Source of the DNA: Entamoeba invadens IP1 | Lineage: Eukaryota > Evosea > Mastigamoebida > Endamoebidae | DNA: 10,592 bases | Reading direction: 5' to 3' | Assembly: GCF_000330505.1 (NCBI RefSeq) | Contig: NW_004191646.1 | Coordinates: forward strand, 21,987 to 32,578 | Shown: in pieces, positions 1 to 8,222 of the stretch | Position numbering within the stretch: the first letter of the stretch is position 1 | Layout of the letters: each line of letters begins with the position of its first letter | Program-made: the position numbers and the translations under genes | The notes under the pieces: generated by a model | Told to the model about the DNA's origin: nothing | Seen by the model: the letters and a program-made list of their open reading frames with translations, nothing else | Database searches by the model: none

Positions 1-526
1 ATTGATTTAAAATCTATATTTAACATTATATTTTCAAAGATTATTTATAAAGTGGGTTTTGATAATTGATTATATCAAAAATCGTCAAAACACAACAAAA
101 ACGCCAATTAATATATAAATTTGATTATTGAATTAAAGATACATTTATTGAAATTAATATTGTATTATATAAAATATTAATATAAACATATATTTCTTGT
201 GTGTATATGTTTTGAAAAATAAATAAAACCGTTTATAACAAAAACAATAATTTTACAAATTTGTTTATTTATCAATCGTTGTTTTATCGATATCCAAAAC
301 CTCTTTTTTGAATTTGCGCAAATACATAAATTGTCATCGCATAAAGTATTAATTATCAGTACGTTATTTGCTATCAATTTTTATTGTTTGAAATATCATA
401 AATTGATTTATAATAAATTGTATTTTTTGTGAAAAAAAATTAAAAATTGTTAGATTAATTTGTTTTGTGATTTTGATTAAAAAATTGACTTTTTCGATAA
501 ATTAAATTAATTTTTATTGTTTTCAT

Positions 527-670
527 ATGAACCAAGGTTGGTCAAATGGTAAATCAGAAAATAGAAATAGATTATTTTTTTGTAAAAATCAACTCCAAGA
601 ATCATCTTTCAAAAAATCCATAAATAGCATTTTTAAAGAAAATCACGTGTTTCAAAATATACCTTTTTGA
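527..670 (+). CDS. Possible very small ORF, 47 residues, function unknown
   Basis: It runs from ATG at 527-529 to TGA at 668-670. The product begins MNQGWSNGKSENRNR and is rich in Asn, Lys, Ser and Phe, with one Cys and no recognised motif, signal peptide or membrane span. The stretch is less A/T-monotonous than its flanks, which is the only reason to list it. There is no clear GTTTGT intron donor that would join it to a further exon. It is more likely a chance frame or a decayed gene fragment than a gene. Confidence 0.1.
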   Translation: MNQGWSNGKSENRNRLFFCKNQLQESSFKKSINSIFKENHVFQNIPF

Positions 671-1367
671 TCTTAGGCAAAAAAATCCAAATTGAAAGAA
701 ATTATGTTTAAGATATTTACCATCCTCAAAAAATTAACAATCCTCATGAATCTGTTAAACAAAAACATTAACTAAAATTTCATTTTTATTTTTTTAAACA
801 CGGTTTTTTGCGTCTCGTTCTTTTTAGCCAGTTAACTAACTTTAGATTACCTCGCATTTTTCCAAATGATAATTTGACGCGTCTGCTCTATCTAATATGA
901 CATTTTATTCATTTTGAATAACCCAATTGGCACAGTTTATTTTGTAATCGAATTTCAACACCAAGTTATTCTTCGTTTAGCTCTATAAGTTTTTCAGTTG
1001 TCAAGCAATTTTATTTTTTGTTATTATTAGCACACTTTTATTAAAAAAAACAAAAAAATAAAATACAAACCATTTTCAGAAAAACCACTTTTTTTATTAT
1101 AAATTATAATACTTTTATTATAAATAATAGTAAAAACCAAATAACATTAAATAGAAAACAGACTTTAAAATATATTTTTTTATATCATGAATATATTACA
1201 CGTATGGTTAAAACCCATCAATATGTCTTTGACCCCTCAAATTTTTAAATTCATTAATAAAAATATTATCCTTAACAAGTTACGATATAAATCTGGACAA
1301 TAAGAAATGTTGTATAACAATAATAAAATATAATAATTAAAACCAAAAAATACATTTGTTTATAACT

Positions 1368-1482
1368 GTTCAAGAAATATTCATAACGAGTCGCGTATTG
1401 TGTAAAACCGAAGAATTTACATCGGAGAACAAGTTTCTTGAACATGTTTGCGGAGTTGGAATACATTCGATATCCAACTCTA
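1368..1482. repeat. Patch with perfect inverted repeats in otherwise AT-rich DNA
   Basis: GTTCAAGAAA (1368-1377) is exactly inverted as TTTCTTGAAC (1434-1443). Directly after it, GTTGGA is inverted as TCCAAC within about 25 bp, beginning near 1455. Base composition is less A/T-extreme here up to about 1550. The plus strand is open for 66 codons from a TTG, without an ATG or recognised motif. It could be a decayed gene or transposon fragment, or a small structured transcript. Confidence 0.3.
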
Positions 1483-2282
1483 TTTCTAAATATAAAATAT
1501 CTCTTTCTGGTTTTGACCAATTAATTGACAACTTGACAGGTTTTATAATTTTATAGGAGTATTTTTAGAAGACTGACTCTATTAATTCAATCATCCAAGT
1601 TTAAAATACTTGATTATAAAAAAAATTTCGTTTCGATAAAGTATTTATTTTTTTATTAACACTTTCGCTGTTTCCCCTTTTATTTTTTTTCAAAAAGTAT
1701 AGAAAAAAATGTCAATTTTGCTTTTTCTTAAAAAATTCATTGTAAACCCGTTTCATTTTTTCTGAGGATTTTTTGACACACAATATCTTATTTAAAAATA
1801 GTATAACAACAGAGACATAATCCTCAAGATTTGAACAAAAATTATAACGAAAAGATCAATCGATTGCAATTTTTGGAATTAACCCAAATTGTTAGCACTT
1901 TTCCCGTCGTCAATATTTTTATTCCGATAAAACACAAACCATCATTTTATTCTTTTTAGTACACGACTGTCATTCTTTCTCATGTTTTTAATGTTTATCG
2001 ACAATTCAAGACTATTAGATAGGTTCCGACAGTGGTTAAACAACATTTTTGAATTTAAGTTCTTATTTCATGTTGTTGTAATATGAAAAAAATACGAATC
2101 CATCAATATCGATAAGCACTCCCTCGTCGCTCGACAAATTTTTGTCATCATCGCGATCTATATATCTTTTTTTACAATTTTTTTTTGTTTTTAAATTAAT
2201 ATTATAATCATTATATAAATAATAATATCTTTATGATTTTGTGTTGAAACCGACTGATTTGACCTAAATTCAAATCAAAATT

Positions 2283-2530
2283 ATGTGTTATACCTCTTCT
2301 CAGCTACTGTTTGTACGCCCGTGGAAACCAATTTTTTGTCCGTACTGGGTAGACGCAGATGTCGTTTTCCCGCAAGCGGGTGATCCGCGACTGGGGAAGA
2401 TAAAACGTGGATAAAACGGGTGCACAAACAGATTGTTTGCGTGTGTCTTCCTGAGCCTTCTTTATAATGCTCCGTATCACGTGGTTTACACTAACCCAAG
2501 GTAAACCTGTTCGACACTGATTTAATTGAA
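2283..2530. ncRNA. Candidate structured RNA (or mobile-element remnant): G+C-rich island with several hairpins
   Basis: G+C rises abruptly: 36 of 60 bases at 2341-2400, against 4 of 60 at 2161-2220. Perfect short stems are visible: GTACG 2313-2317 with CGTAC 2341-2345, enclosing TGG-AAA-CCA at 2322-2330; GTCG 2361-2364 with CGAC 2388-2391, enclosing CCCG-CAAG-CGGG 2369-2380; CAAACA-GAT-TGTTTG 2425-2439; GGTTTAC 2483-2489 with GTAAACC 2501-2507. A 9-bp direct repeat GATAAAACG lies at 2399-2407 and 2410-2418. The minus strand is open for about 78 codons, but that frame has no ATG and uses CGG codons, which are rare in Entamoeba. I could not match U1-U6, RNase P/MRP, SRP RNA, U3 or tRNA. The strand is unknown. 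A SINE-like copy is another possibility. Confidence 0.3.
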
Positions 2531-2540
2531 ACCATACCAA

Positions 2541-2818
2541 TATTTACTTTATTATTTATATACTATTATTATAATTTATATATGATATCAAAATATAAAT
2601 TTGTTTATTAATTTTTTATTAATTATATTTCACAATAATTAAGGGCAATTAAGTCTTTTATGAAAAAAGTTAATGGAAATAAAAATACACAAATAATAAA
2701 ACTTGTTAAAAACAATAAATTAAACAATCTGCTTCATGTAATTGATACATTACACCAAATGTAAACAAACAATATTACCATATTTAATAAAATTGTTAAA
2801 AAATTTTTCATAATTGTA
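2541..2818. other. AT-rich spacer between the G+C-rich island and the foldback element
   Basis: It is almost pure A/T in its first 100 bases, with no open frame of note, no RNA signature and no repeat that I can support. Confidence 0.5.
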
Positions 2819-2868
2819 ATATAAAGACCAACAGAAAATAGTCGTACAGCAAGAAAATTGTCGTACAC
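2819..2868 (+). repeat. Left terminal inverted repeat of the foldback element
   Basis: It starts ATATAAAGA and contains two tandem copies of AGAAAAnnGTCGTACA, 19 bp apart start to start. It pairs with 3007-3055. The doubled subterminal motif resembles a pair of transposase-binding sites; that role is inferred. Confidence 0.75.
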
Positions 2869-3006
2869 TTGTGTTTTTAGTATCAAACAAACCAAAAAAT
2901 CGGGTATATTTTTTCACATATAAAATTTGACTAAACAATCAGGAAAAAAATTGGGGTTTGAAAAAATAAAAACCCGACTTTATACAGAAAAAAACCTTAA
3001 AACAAT

Positions 3007-3055
3007 GTGTACGACTATTTTCTGATGTACGACAGTTTTCTGGTGCTCTTTATAT
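3007..3055 (-). repeat. Right terminal inverted repeat of the foldback element
   Basis: On the minus strand it starts ATATAAAGA and carries two copies of AGAAAAnnGTCGTACA. Relative to the left arm it has six substitutions and lacks one base. The divergence suggests that the insertion is not very recent, or that the arms were never identical. Confidence 0.75.
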
Positions 3056-3804
3056 GTTAAAAAGATAAATTTTGTTATTGTAATATGTTTTATATAAATC
3101 TTAATATAAAACACAATAAATAAAACTTATTATGGCTCTTCTGTATTTCTCATTAAAAATAGTTCATCTTATTTTAAAGAAAAATCAAATTTCTTTAGTT
3201 TTTTTACCACTCTAATAGTATAGATGGTACTATTTACCATATAACAAATATTTGCTTGTAAATATATTCTGTCAGAAATAATTTATTGTATAATACAATT
3301 AATCAACTTTTATTTAAAACTATTTAAACGAGAGTAAATGGTTAAAAATAGAAGAGGTTTTTATCCACTTTGTATTTGAATCGAAATTAAATTTAGTTCC
3401 AAATTTTTTTTGTAATCAAAACCTGTTTTTACAAAACAAAACAATATTATCAATTAATTAAATATTTGTTTTTAATTTTTAATACACCAAAATAGCAATT
3501 TAATTTGTTTTGATATTGAGTTTTTTTGGTTAAAAAGTTATTTAAATTTCAAAACCATATTGTTTTTTTATTTCAAAAGGGAAATTGAAAAGGTTTATAA
3601 TGGAATAATCAATAGCTGTTTTATATTTTAATATTGTTATAATTACATTTAAGTTTCAAATAACCAATCGTATAAAGTTATTTAAATTTAAAAATAAAAA
3701 TGAATATATGTATTTTTGATGGGTGTTTTTCTTATTTATAATAATTATTCCCAGACATAAAAATGTAAAACAGTTTCACTTTTTAAATTAATTTCGTTTT
3801 GATT
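3056..3804. other. AT-rich upstream region of the receptor kinase gene
   Basis: There is no coding capacity. Long runs of A and T occur throughout, with several TATTTAAA/TTTAAA-type boxes near the downstream end. It presumably carries the kinase-gene promoter; I see no clear AATGAACT (GAAC) element. Confidence 0.5.
3780..3789 (+). promoter_or_regulatory. TATA-like box just upstream of the kinase start
   Basis: TTTTTAAATT ends 15 bases before the ATG at 3805. Entamoeba transcripts have very short 5' leaders and a TATTTAAA-like box about 30 bases before the start site, so this box would place transcription almost at the ATG. A better match, TATTTAAA at 3679-3686, would give a leader of about 95 bases with upstream ATGs at 3700, 3708 and 3763. 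The nearer box is therefore slightly preferred, but neither is secure. Confidence 0.25.
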
Positions 3805-6800
3805 ATGACGATTAAACTTCTGCTTGTTGTTACATTGGTTGTAGCAGTAAAATGGTGTCACTTTTCGGATCAAATTGTTTGTGTAGAAGAGAATGCCACA
3901 TGTCCTATAAACACCTTTATGTATGTCTCTAGTGATAATATTTTATTGAATGGTACCAACGCTAATTATTTTGAAACTTCACTATTTTGTGAACACAGGG
4001 TTACCCTTTTAGTTTTTTATATACACCCAATATATTCAAGTAATTTAACTTTACGATTTGACAATACTCATAACTACTATCATTTGACAAACAAAAGAAA
4101 TTCAAAACTTGTTAAAAATACCATTACCAAAAATACACAATGTGTTTTGTTTCCAAACTGTAATATATGTACAACAACTCAGTGTACAGAATGTGCATTC
4201 GGGTATTATATTTCTGGAAATACATGTTCAAAATGCGATTCAAATTGTCTCACATGTGTAGATCTAGCAACAAAATGTGTTTCATGTCAAGATGGTCTAT
4301 TTCTTAATACTAATACATGTGGACATTGTCCTTATTGTGATGATTGTACTGGAAATGAATGCAACAAGTGTTCTTCTGGCTATCATAACACTTATTTTAA
4401 AGAATGTCAAAAATGTGAATTTCCTTGTTTAACATGTACAAGTTCAACAATATACAATTGTGACAGTTGCGTTACCAATTACTATGTAGACAAAAGAGAA
4501 TGCAAGTCATGTGGTACAAATTGCAATTCATCTTTTTGTTTTGATAATATTGGATGTACTAAATGTAATTATGGATTTTATGTCGACAATGGAGTTTGTA
4601 ATGCCTGTGATCCAACTTGTAAAACGTGTCAACAAAGTTCACAACCAACAGCATGTCTTTCATGTTATGAAGGTTATTATTTAACAAATTCGGCACAAGA
4701 AAGTCAGTGTTTAAAATGTGACTTAAATTGTGCGATAGACAAATGTGTAAATGACGTTGGGTGTACTCAATGTTTAAATGGGTTCTATATGTCTGCTTTA
4801 AATACGTGTACTTTGTGTGATTCAAATTGTAAAACTTGTGATTCAATAAGCACGTTTTGCACATCTTGTGTTACAAGAAAATTTCTAATGAATGGAAAAT
4901 GTGTGAATTGTGATGAAAATTGTGATTTAAATTTTTGTGTTGAAAATATAGGCTGTACAAAATGTAAAGAAACTTATATATTAACCACAGATAACAAGTG
5001 CACATGTCCCAAAAATAATTATCAAAATTTTTCTGGATTGTGCGATTCGTGTTATAATGGTATAAGCAACTGTTTATCTTGTTCAGTCACAAATTCAGTT
5101 ACTAAATGTCACAATTGTTATCCTCCATATGAAGTATTTAATGGAAATTGTATTCAATGTGATTCACAAAATTATTTTTACAAAGGAATTTGTAAAATGA
5201 ACGAAAATGAATGTATATCACAACTCACACAAGGTAAATGCCAAATTTGTTCAGATGAATCATTTTTAATTGAAAATGAATGTGTATACAGAGATGATTC
5301 AACGTGTTTATCATCTTCAAAGAAAACATGTGAAGAATGCGAAAGTGGTATTTCTTCAAATGGGAATTGTGGAGAACACCCCACGAATTGTAAATACAAC
5401 AAAAAAACAAAACTGTACAACACTTGCTTGCAATGTAAAAACAATTTCTTTTTAACATCAGATAATCGTTGTGAATTAACGCAACACAGTGAAACCATTA
5501 AAATAAAAAATAATGTAATTTTTCAATGTGATAAAAATCAATTTTTAGATGAGAGTAATACATGTCAAATGTGTTTTGAACCCTTGTTAGAAAATTCAGA
5601 AAAGTGTATTTTTTCTTTAACTAACAAAATTTCATTAAAATGTAGTGAAAAACAGGTGTTAAATTATTTGAGTGGTCAGTGTGAAAATAACAATGTTTGT
5701 TTAATTTATTATACAAGTGATTGCACATCATGTCCTCCAAATTATGTTTTAGCTTCAAACAAATGTTCCCAATGTGATATTGATGATAATTGTTTAAAAA
5801 CCAACAAATGTGTTTGTATCTTATGTTCTTCACATTATTTACTTCAAAATGGTAAATGTATTGAAAGTTCTATTTTCAAGTGTTTAAAAAGTGATGGTAA
5901 AAGTTGTTTAGAATGTGAACCCAATTATCTCAAGGTTACTTCGCAAAATATTGACAATTTTGAACAGTTATATTGTTTACCCATTCATACCAATGCTAAA
6001 TACAACGTTTATTCAAAAACAACAAATGAAACACAAATTGTCGAATGTTCAAATGGGTTTTATTTATTCGACTCAAAATGTGAAATTAAATTGGAAGATA
6101 TAACAAAAAAACTATTTTTGAACTATAATTACTCAATTTTAGAAAATGACAACCGAACCAACAACAAGAAAGACGAAAACATTAAAAATTGTGTGTTAAA
6201 AAGTACAAAAGGGTGTTTAAAATGTGCACCAAAATACTTTTTAGATTCTCAAAATGTTTGTAAACAATGTGAAAATGGTTGTGAAAATTGCTTTAATTCG
6301 ACTCATTGTCTAACCTGTAACTCTTCTTCATTTTTAAATTCGCAGTCAATGTGTGAAGAATCAAGTGCACTTGGTTTAAGGTGTAATTTAGTAATGCCAC
6401 AAAACAAAGGGTGTGCGTTATGTAAAGATGGTTATTATCAACAAAATTTAGATTGTAGACAATGCGACAAAACGTGTTCAACGTGTTTAAATGATAAAAT
6501 GTGCTTATCTTGTAAAGATGGATATTACCAAATTTTATCAGAAAGCGCGCTGTGCCAAGATTATACCACTTTAACTCATTGTCTAAGAAAAACTAAATTC
6601 GGATGTGCAGAATGTGAAGCAAATTATTTTATCAATTCAACTAACTTCAGGTGTGATAAGTGTCCTGAAGGATGCGAAGAATGTTTATCAAAAACTTTAT
6701 GTTTATCTTGTTCAAAAAATTATATTTTTTCAGACTTGACATGTTTTCGTCTTCAAAGGGTTGAGTTTTGTCAAAGTGCATCGGATGGTGTATGCACATC

Positions 6801-8208
6801 TTGTAGTGAAAATAAGGCAGTATCCTCAGATGGTTTATCATGTGAAGAGAAGTTAAATCTTGCAATTGTTATTAGCTTACCAATTATTGCTACTATTGTT
6901 ATTATTATAATAGTTGTAGTGAGTGTAACAGCGTTTATTATTTTAAATGAAAAACACAAGCAAAAAGAAATGAATAAAAACGTGTGTATATTTAACATGA
7001 AACATTCAAACGTTCAGTTTACCCCCAAAGGCGGTTCGATCTGTTCCAATAAAGACATTTTGATATTCGACAATGAAAATAATGAAAATAATGAAATTGC
7101 CGTGTTGGAGGAAAATCGTCAACTAATATGTATTGGAAATTGTGGGAAACATAAAATCAAAATTCAATTCACAACCAAAAACAGCTGTGATGTATATGAA
7201 ATAAGAACTTCTCCCAAAATAGTGTCACTTGACGTTAATTTGGCCTGTGAATTTGAAGTTTATTTGACACCAAATTTTACATCAAAAATAGAAGATAAAA
7301 TCGCTTGTGTAATACTGGATCTAGAAGTGGGAAAACAAGATGTAACATACATCCCAATTCGAGCATTTACTACATCATCAACTCGTCTTGACTACCACGA
7401 ACTAAACGAAGAGAAGAAACTTGGAGAAGGGAGTTTTGGTATTGTTTATAAAGGGGAGTATCGAGGTAATGTCGTTGCAATTAAAAAACTGAAACACATT
7501 GAAGGAAGACAAGAAGAAAGTATCATTGATGATTTTGAGAATGAAATTAACATGTTAGACAAATTTAGAAGTGAATATATCGTCTATTTTTATGGCGCCG
7601 TTTGCATACCAAACAAAGTCTGTTTAGTCACCGAATTTGCTCCATATGGGTCTTTGCAGGATCTAATGAAACAAAGGAAGAGTGAAGAAGTTGTTATAAA
7701 AATCCGCATCAAAATGATGTTAGATGCGGCAAAAGGTATTTGTTATTTACATACAAATGGGATATTACACAGAGACATCAAACCAGACAACATTCTTGTC
7801 TTTTCTCTTGACTTGAACACCAAAGTGAACGGTAAACTGACTGACTTTGGGAGTGCTAGAAACGTGAATTTAATAATGACTAACATGACTTTTACAAAAG
7901 GTATTGGTACACCTATTTACATGGCGCCTGAAATTTTACAACAAGAAAACTATAGAGAATGTGCTGATATATACTCTTTTGCAATAACAATGTTTGAGGT
8001 ATTCGGATGGTGCGAGGCTTACCCCAAAGAGATGTTCAAATTTCCTTGGAACATTGCGGAAATGGTCACTTCTGGGAAAAGGCTTGAGAAAAAAGAAAAC
8101 ATGTCAGATGATCAATACAATTTAATACAACAATGTTGGAAACATAATTCTTCACAAAGAATGAATATTGAAAATGTGGTTGAGCAATTACAAGAAATGC
8201 TTAATTAA
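3805..8208 (+). CDS. Entamoeba-type transmembrane receptor Ser/Thr kinase (TMK) with CXXC-rich ectodomain
   Basis: A single-pass plasma-membrane receptor kinase of 1467 residues. Residues 1 to about 18 are a signal peptide (MTIKLLLVVTLVVAV). Residues 19-112 are a Cys-poor N-terminal part. Residues 113-1013 are a CXXC/furin-like repeat array, broken by a Cys-free Asn/Lys-rich linker at 760-795. Residues 1019-1047 form one Ile/Val-rich membrane span followed by a basic stretch. About 1072-1189 is a beta-rich juxtamembrane domain, and about 1197-1466 is the kinase. The kinase looks active: Gly loop GEGSFG 1207-1212, K1227 in VAIKK, alpha-C E1247, HRDIKPDN 1322-1329, DFG 1347-1349, APE 1374-1376, D1388 and R1452. 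HRDIKPDN and GTPIYMAPE favour Ser/Thr specificity and a TKL-like class. The start is the ATG at 3805; the TTG at 3799 is in frame but is not a normal eukaryotic start. No intron is needed. The ligand is unknown. The TMK family is established in Entamoeba; I did not assign a TMK group. Confidence 0.93.
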   Translation: MTIKLLLVVTLVVAVKWCHFSDQIVCVEENATCPINTFMYVSSDNILLNGTNANYFETSLFCEHRVTLLVFYIHPIYSSNLTLRFDNTHNYYHLTNKRNSKLVKNTITKNTQCVLFPNCNICTTTQCTECAFGYYISGNTCSKCDSNCLTCVDLATKCVSCQDGLFLNTNTCGHCPYCDDCTGNECNKCSSGYHNTYFKECQKCEFPCLTCTSSTIYNCDSCVTNYYVDKRECKSCGTNCNSSFCFDNIGCTKCNYGFYVDNGVCNACDPTCKTCQQSSQPTACLSCYEGYYLTNSAQESQCLKCDLNCAIDKCVNDVGCTQCLNGFYMSALNTCTLCDSNCKTCDSISTFCTSCVTRKFLMNGKCVNCDENCDLNFCVENIGCTKCKETYILTTDNKCTCPKNNYQNFSGLCDSCYNGISNCLSCSVTNSVTKCHNCYPPYEVFNGNCIQCDSQNYFYKGICKMNENECISQLTQGKCQICSDESFLIENECVYRDDSTCLSSSKKTCEECESGISSNGNCGEHPTNCKYNKKTKLYNTCLQCKNNFFLTSDNRCELTQHSETIKIKNNVIFQCDKNQFLDESNTCQMCFEPLLENSEKCIFSLTNKISLKCSEKQVLNYLSGQCENNNVCLIYYTSDCTSCPPNYVLASNKCSQCDIDDNCLKTNKCVCILCSSHYLLQNGKCIESSIFKCLKSDGKSCLECEPNYLKVTSQNIDNFEQLYCLPIHTNAKYNVYSKTTNETQIVECSNGFYLFDSKCEIKLEDITKKLFLNYNYSILENDNRTNNKKDENIKNCVLKSTKGCLKCAPKYFLDSQNVCKQCENGCENCFNSTHCLTCNSSSFLNSQSMCEESSALGLRCNLVMPQNKGCALCKDGYYQQNLDCRQCDKTCSTCLNDKMCLSCKDGYYQILSESALCQDYTTLTHCLRKTKFGCAECEANYFINSTNFRCDKCPEGCEECLSKTLCLSCSKNYIFSDLTCFRLQRVEFCQSASDGVCTSCSENKAVSSDGLSCEEKLNLAIVISLPIIATIVIIIIVVVSVTAFIILNEKHKQKEMNKNVCIFNMKHSNVQFTPKGGSICSNKDILIFDNENNENNEIAVLEENRQLICIGNCGKHKIKIQFTTKNSCDVYEIRTSPKIVSLDVNLACEFEVYLTPNFTSKIEDKIACVILDLEVGKQDVTYIPIRAFTTSSTRLDYHELNEEKKLGEGSFGIVYKGEYRGNVVAIKKLKHIEGRQEESIIDDFENEINMLDKFRSEYIVYFYGAVCIPNKVCLVTEFAPYGSLQDLMKQRKSEEVVIKIRIKMMLDAAKGICYLHTNGILHRDIKPDNILVFSLDLNTKVNGKLTDFGSARNVNLIMTNMTFTKGIGTPIYMAPEILQQENYRECADIYSFAITMFEVFGWCEAYPKEMFKFPWNIAEMVTSGKRLEKKENMSDDQYNLIQQCWKHNSSQRMNIENVVEQLQEMLN

Positions 8209-8217
8209 TATTGTTTG

Positions 8218-8222
8218 TAATT
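8218..8222 (+). terminator. Likely polyadenylation motif of the receptor kinase gene
   Basis: TAATT lies 10 bases after the stop codon and is followed by a T-rich stretch to about 8245. Entamoeba mRNAs typically carry a TA(A/T)TT motif and U-rich tract shortly after the stop, giving short 3' leaders. Confidence 0.45.

Larger units (their letters stand above)
1..2282. other. Long AT-rich intergenic region without a recognisable gene
   Basis: All frames are broken by frequent stops, and the few open stretches above 60 codons begin at TTG rather than ATG. Homopolymer A/T runs are common. Two small exceptions to the plain AT background are listed separately: a 47-codon ATG frame at 527-670, and a somewhat G+C-richer patch with inverted repeats at 1368-1482. 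A palindrome GACGCGTC sits at 876-883. No tRNA, rRNA or known transposon protein was seen. Confidence 0.6.
2819..3055. mobile_element. Foldback MITE-like element with ~50-bp terminal inverted repeats
   Basis: The left arm 2819-2868 and the reverse complement of the right arm 3007-3055 agree at 43 of 50 aligned positions, with one gap. Both begin ATATAAAGA. Each arm carries two copies of AGAAAAnnGTCGTACA (2833-2848, 2852-2867; reversed at 3008-3023, 3026-3041). Weaker symmetry continues inward about the same axis: TCGGGT at 2900-2905 faces ACCCGA at 2972-2977, so most of the 237 bp can fold back. No coding capacity is visible. The ends lie in TA-rich sequence, compatible with TA target duplication as in Tc1/mariner, but the exact target duplication cannot be resolved. 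Non-autonomous DNA transposon is the best reading; a hairpin RNA source is an alternative. The family is not recognised. Confidence 0.72.

Noticed and set aside
177..377. 66-codon minus-strand open frame
   Set aside because: It starts at TTG with no support from composition or motifs and lies in AT-rich intergenic DNA.
1272..1556. Overlapping open frames on both strands
   Set aside because: Both start at TTG, neither has a motif, and they overlap each other. The patch is described as inverted repeats instead.
2490..2500. Loop ACTAACCCAAG resembling a telomerase template (CTAACCC)
   Set aside because: It is only seven bases and lies in a hairpin loop. Conventional telomeric repeats are not established for Entamoeba, so chance is the simpler explanation.
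2505..2520. GTTCGACAC resembling a tRNA B box
   Set aside because: The bases around it do not form a T-arm stem, there is no acceptor stem, and no A box was found at the right distance.
2304..2540. 78-codon open frame on the minus strand over the G+C-rich island
   Set aside because: It opens with TTG (2540-2538), has no in-frame ATG, uses CGG codons that are rare in Entamoeba, and shows no recognisable motif. Fewer stops are expected in G+C-richer DNA.
2750..2938. 62-codon minus-strand frame
   Set aside because: It starts at TTG and runs across the left arm of the foldback element, so it is not an independent gene.
4559..5833. Antisense and alternative-frame open stretches inside the receptor-kinase ectodomain
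   Set aside because: They are by-products of the repeated TGT/AAA/AAT codon pattern, and the sense frame is unmistakable.
4141..6843. Furin repeats as evidence for a protease
   Set aside because: Furin-like here names a Cys-rich repeat style only; no subtilisin catalytic domain is present.
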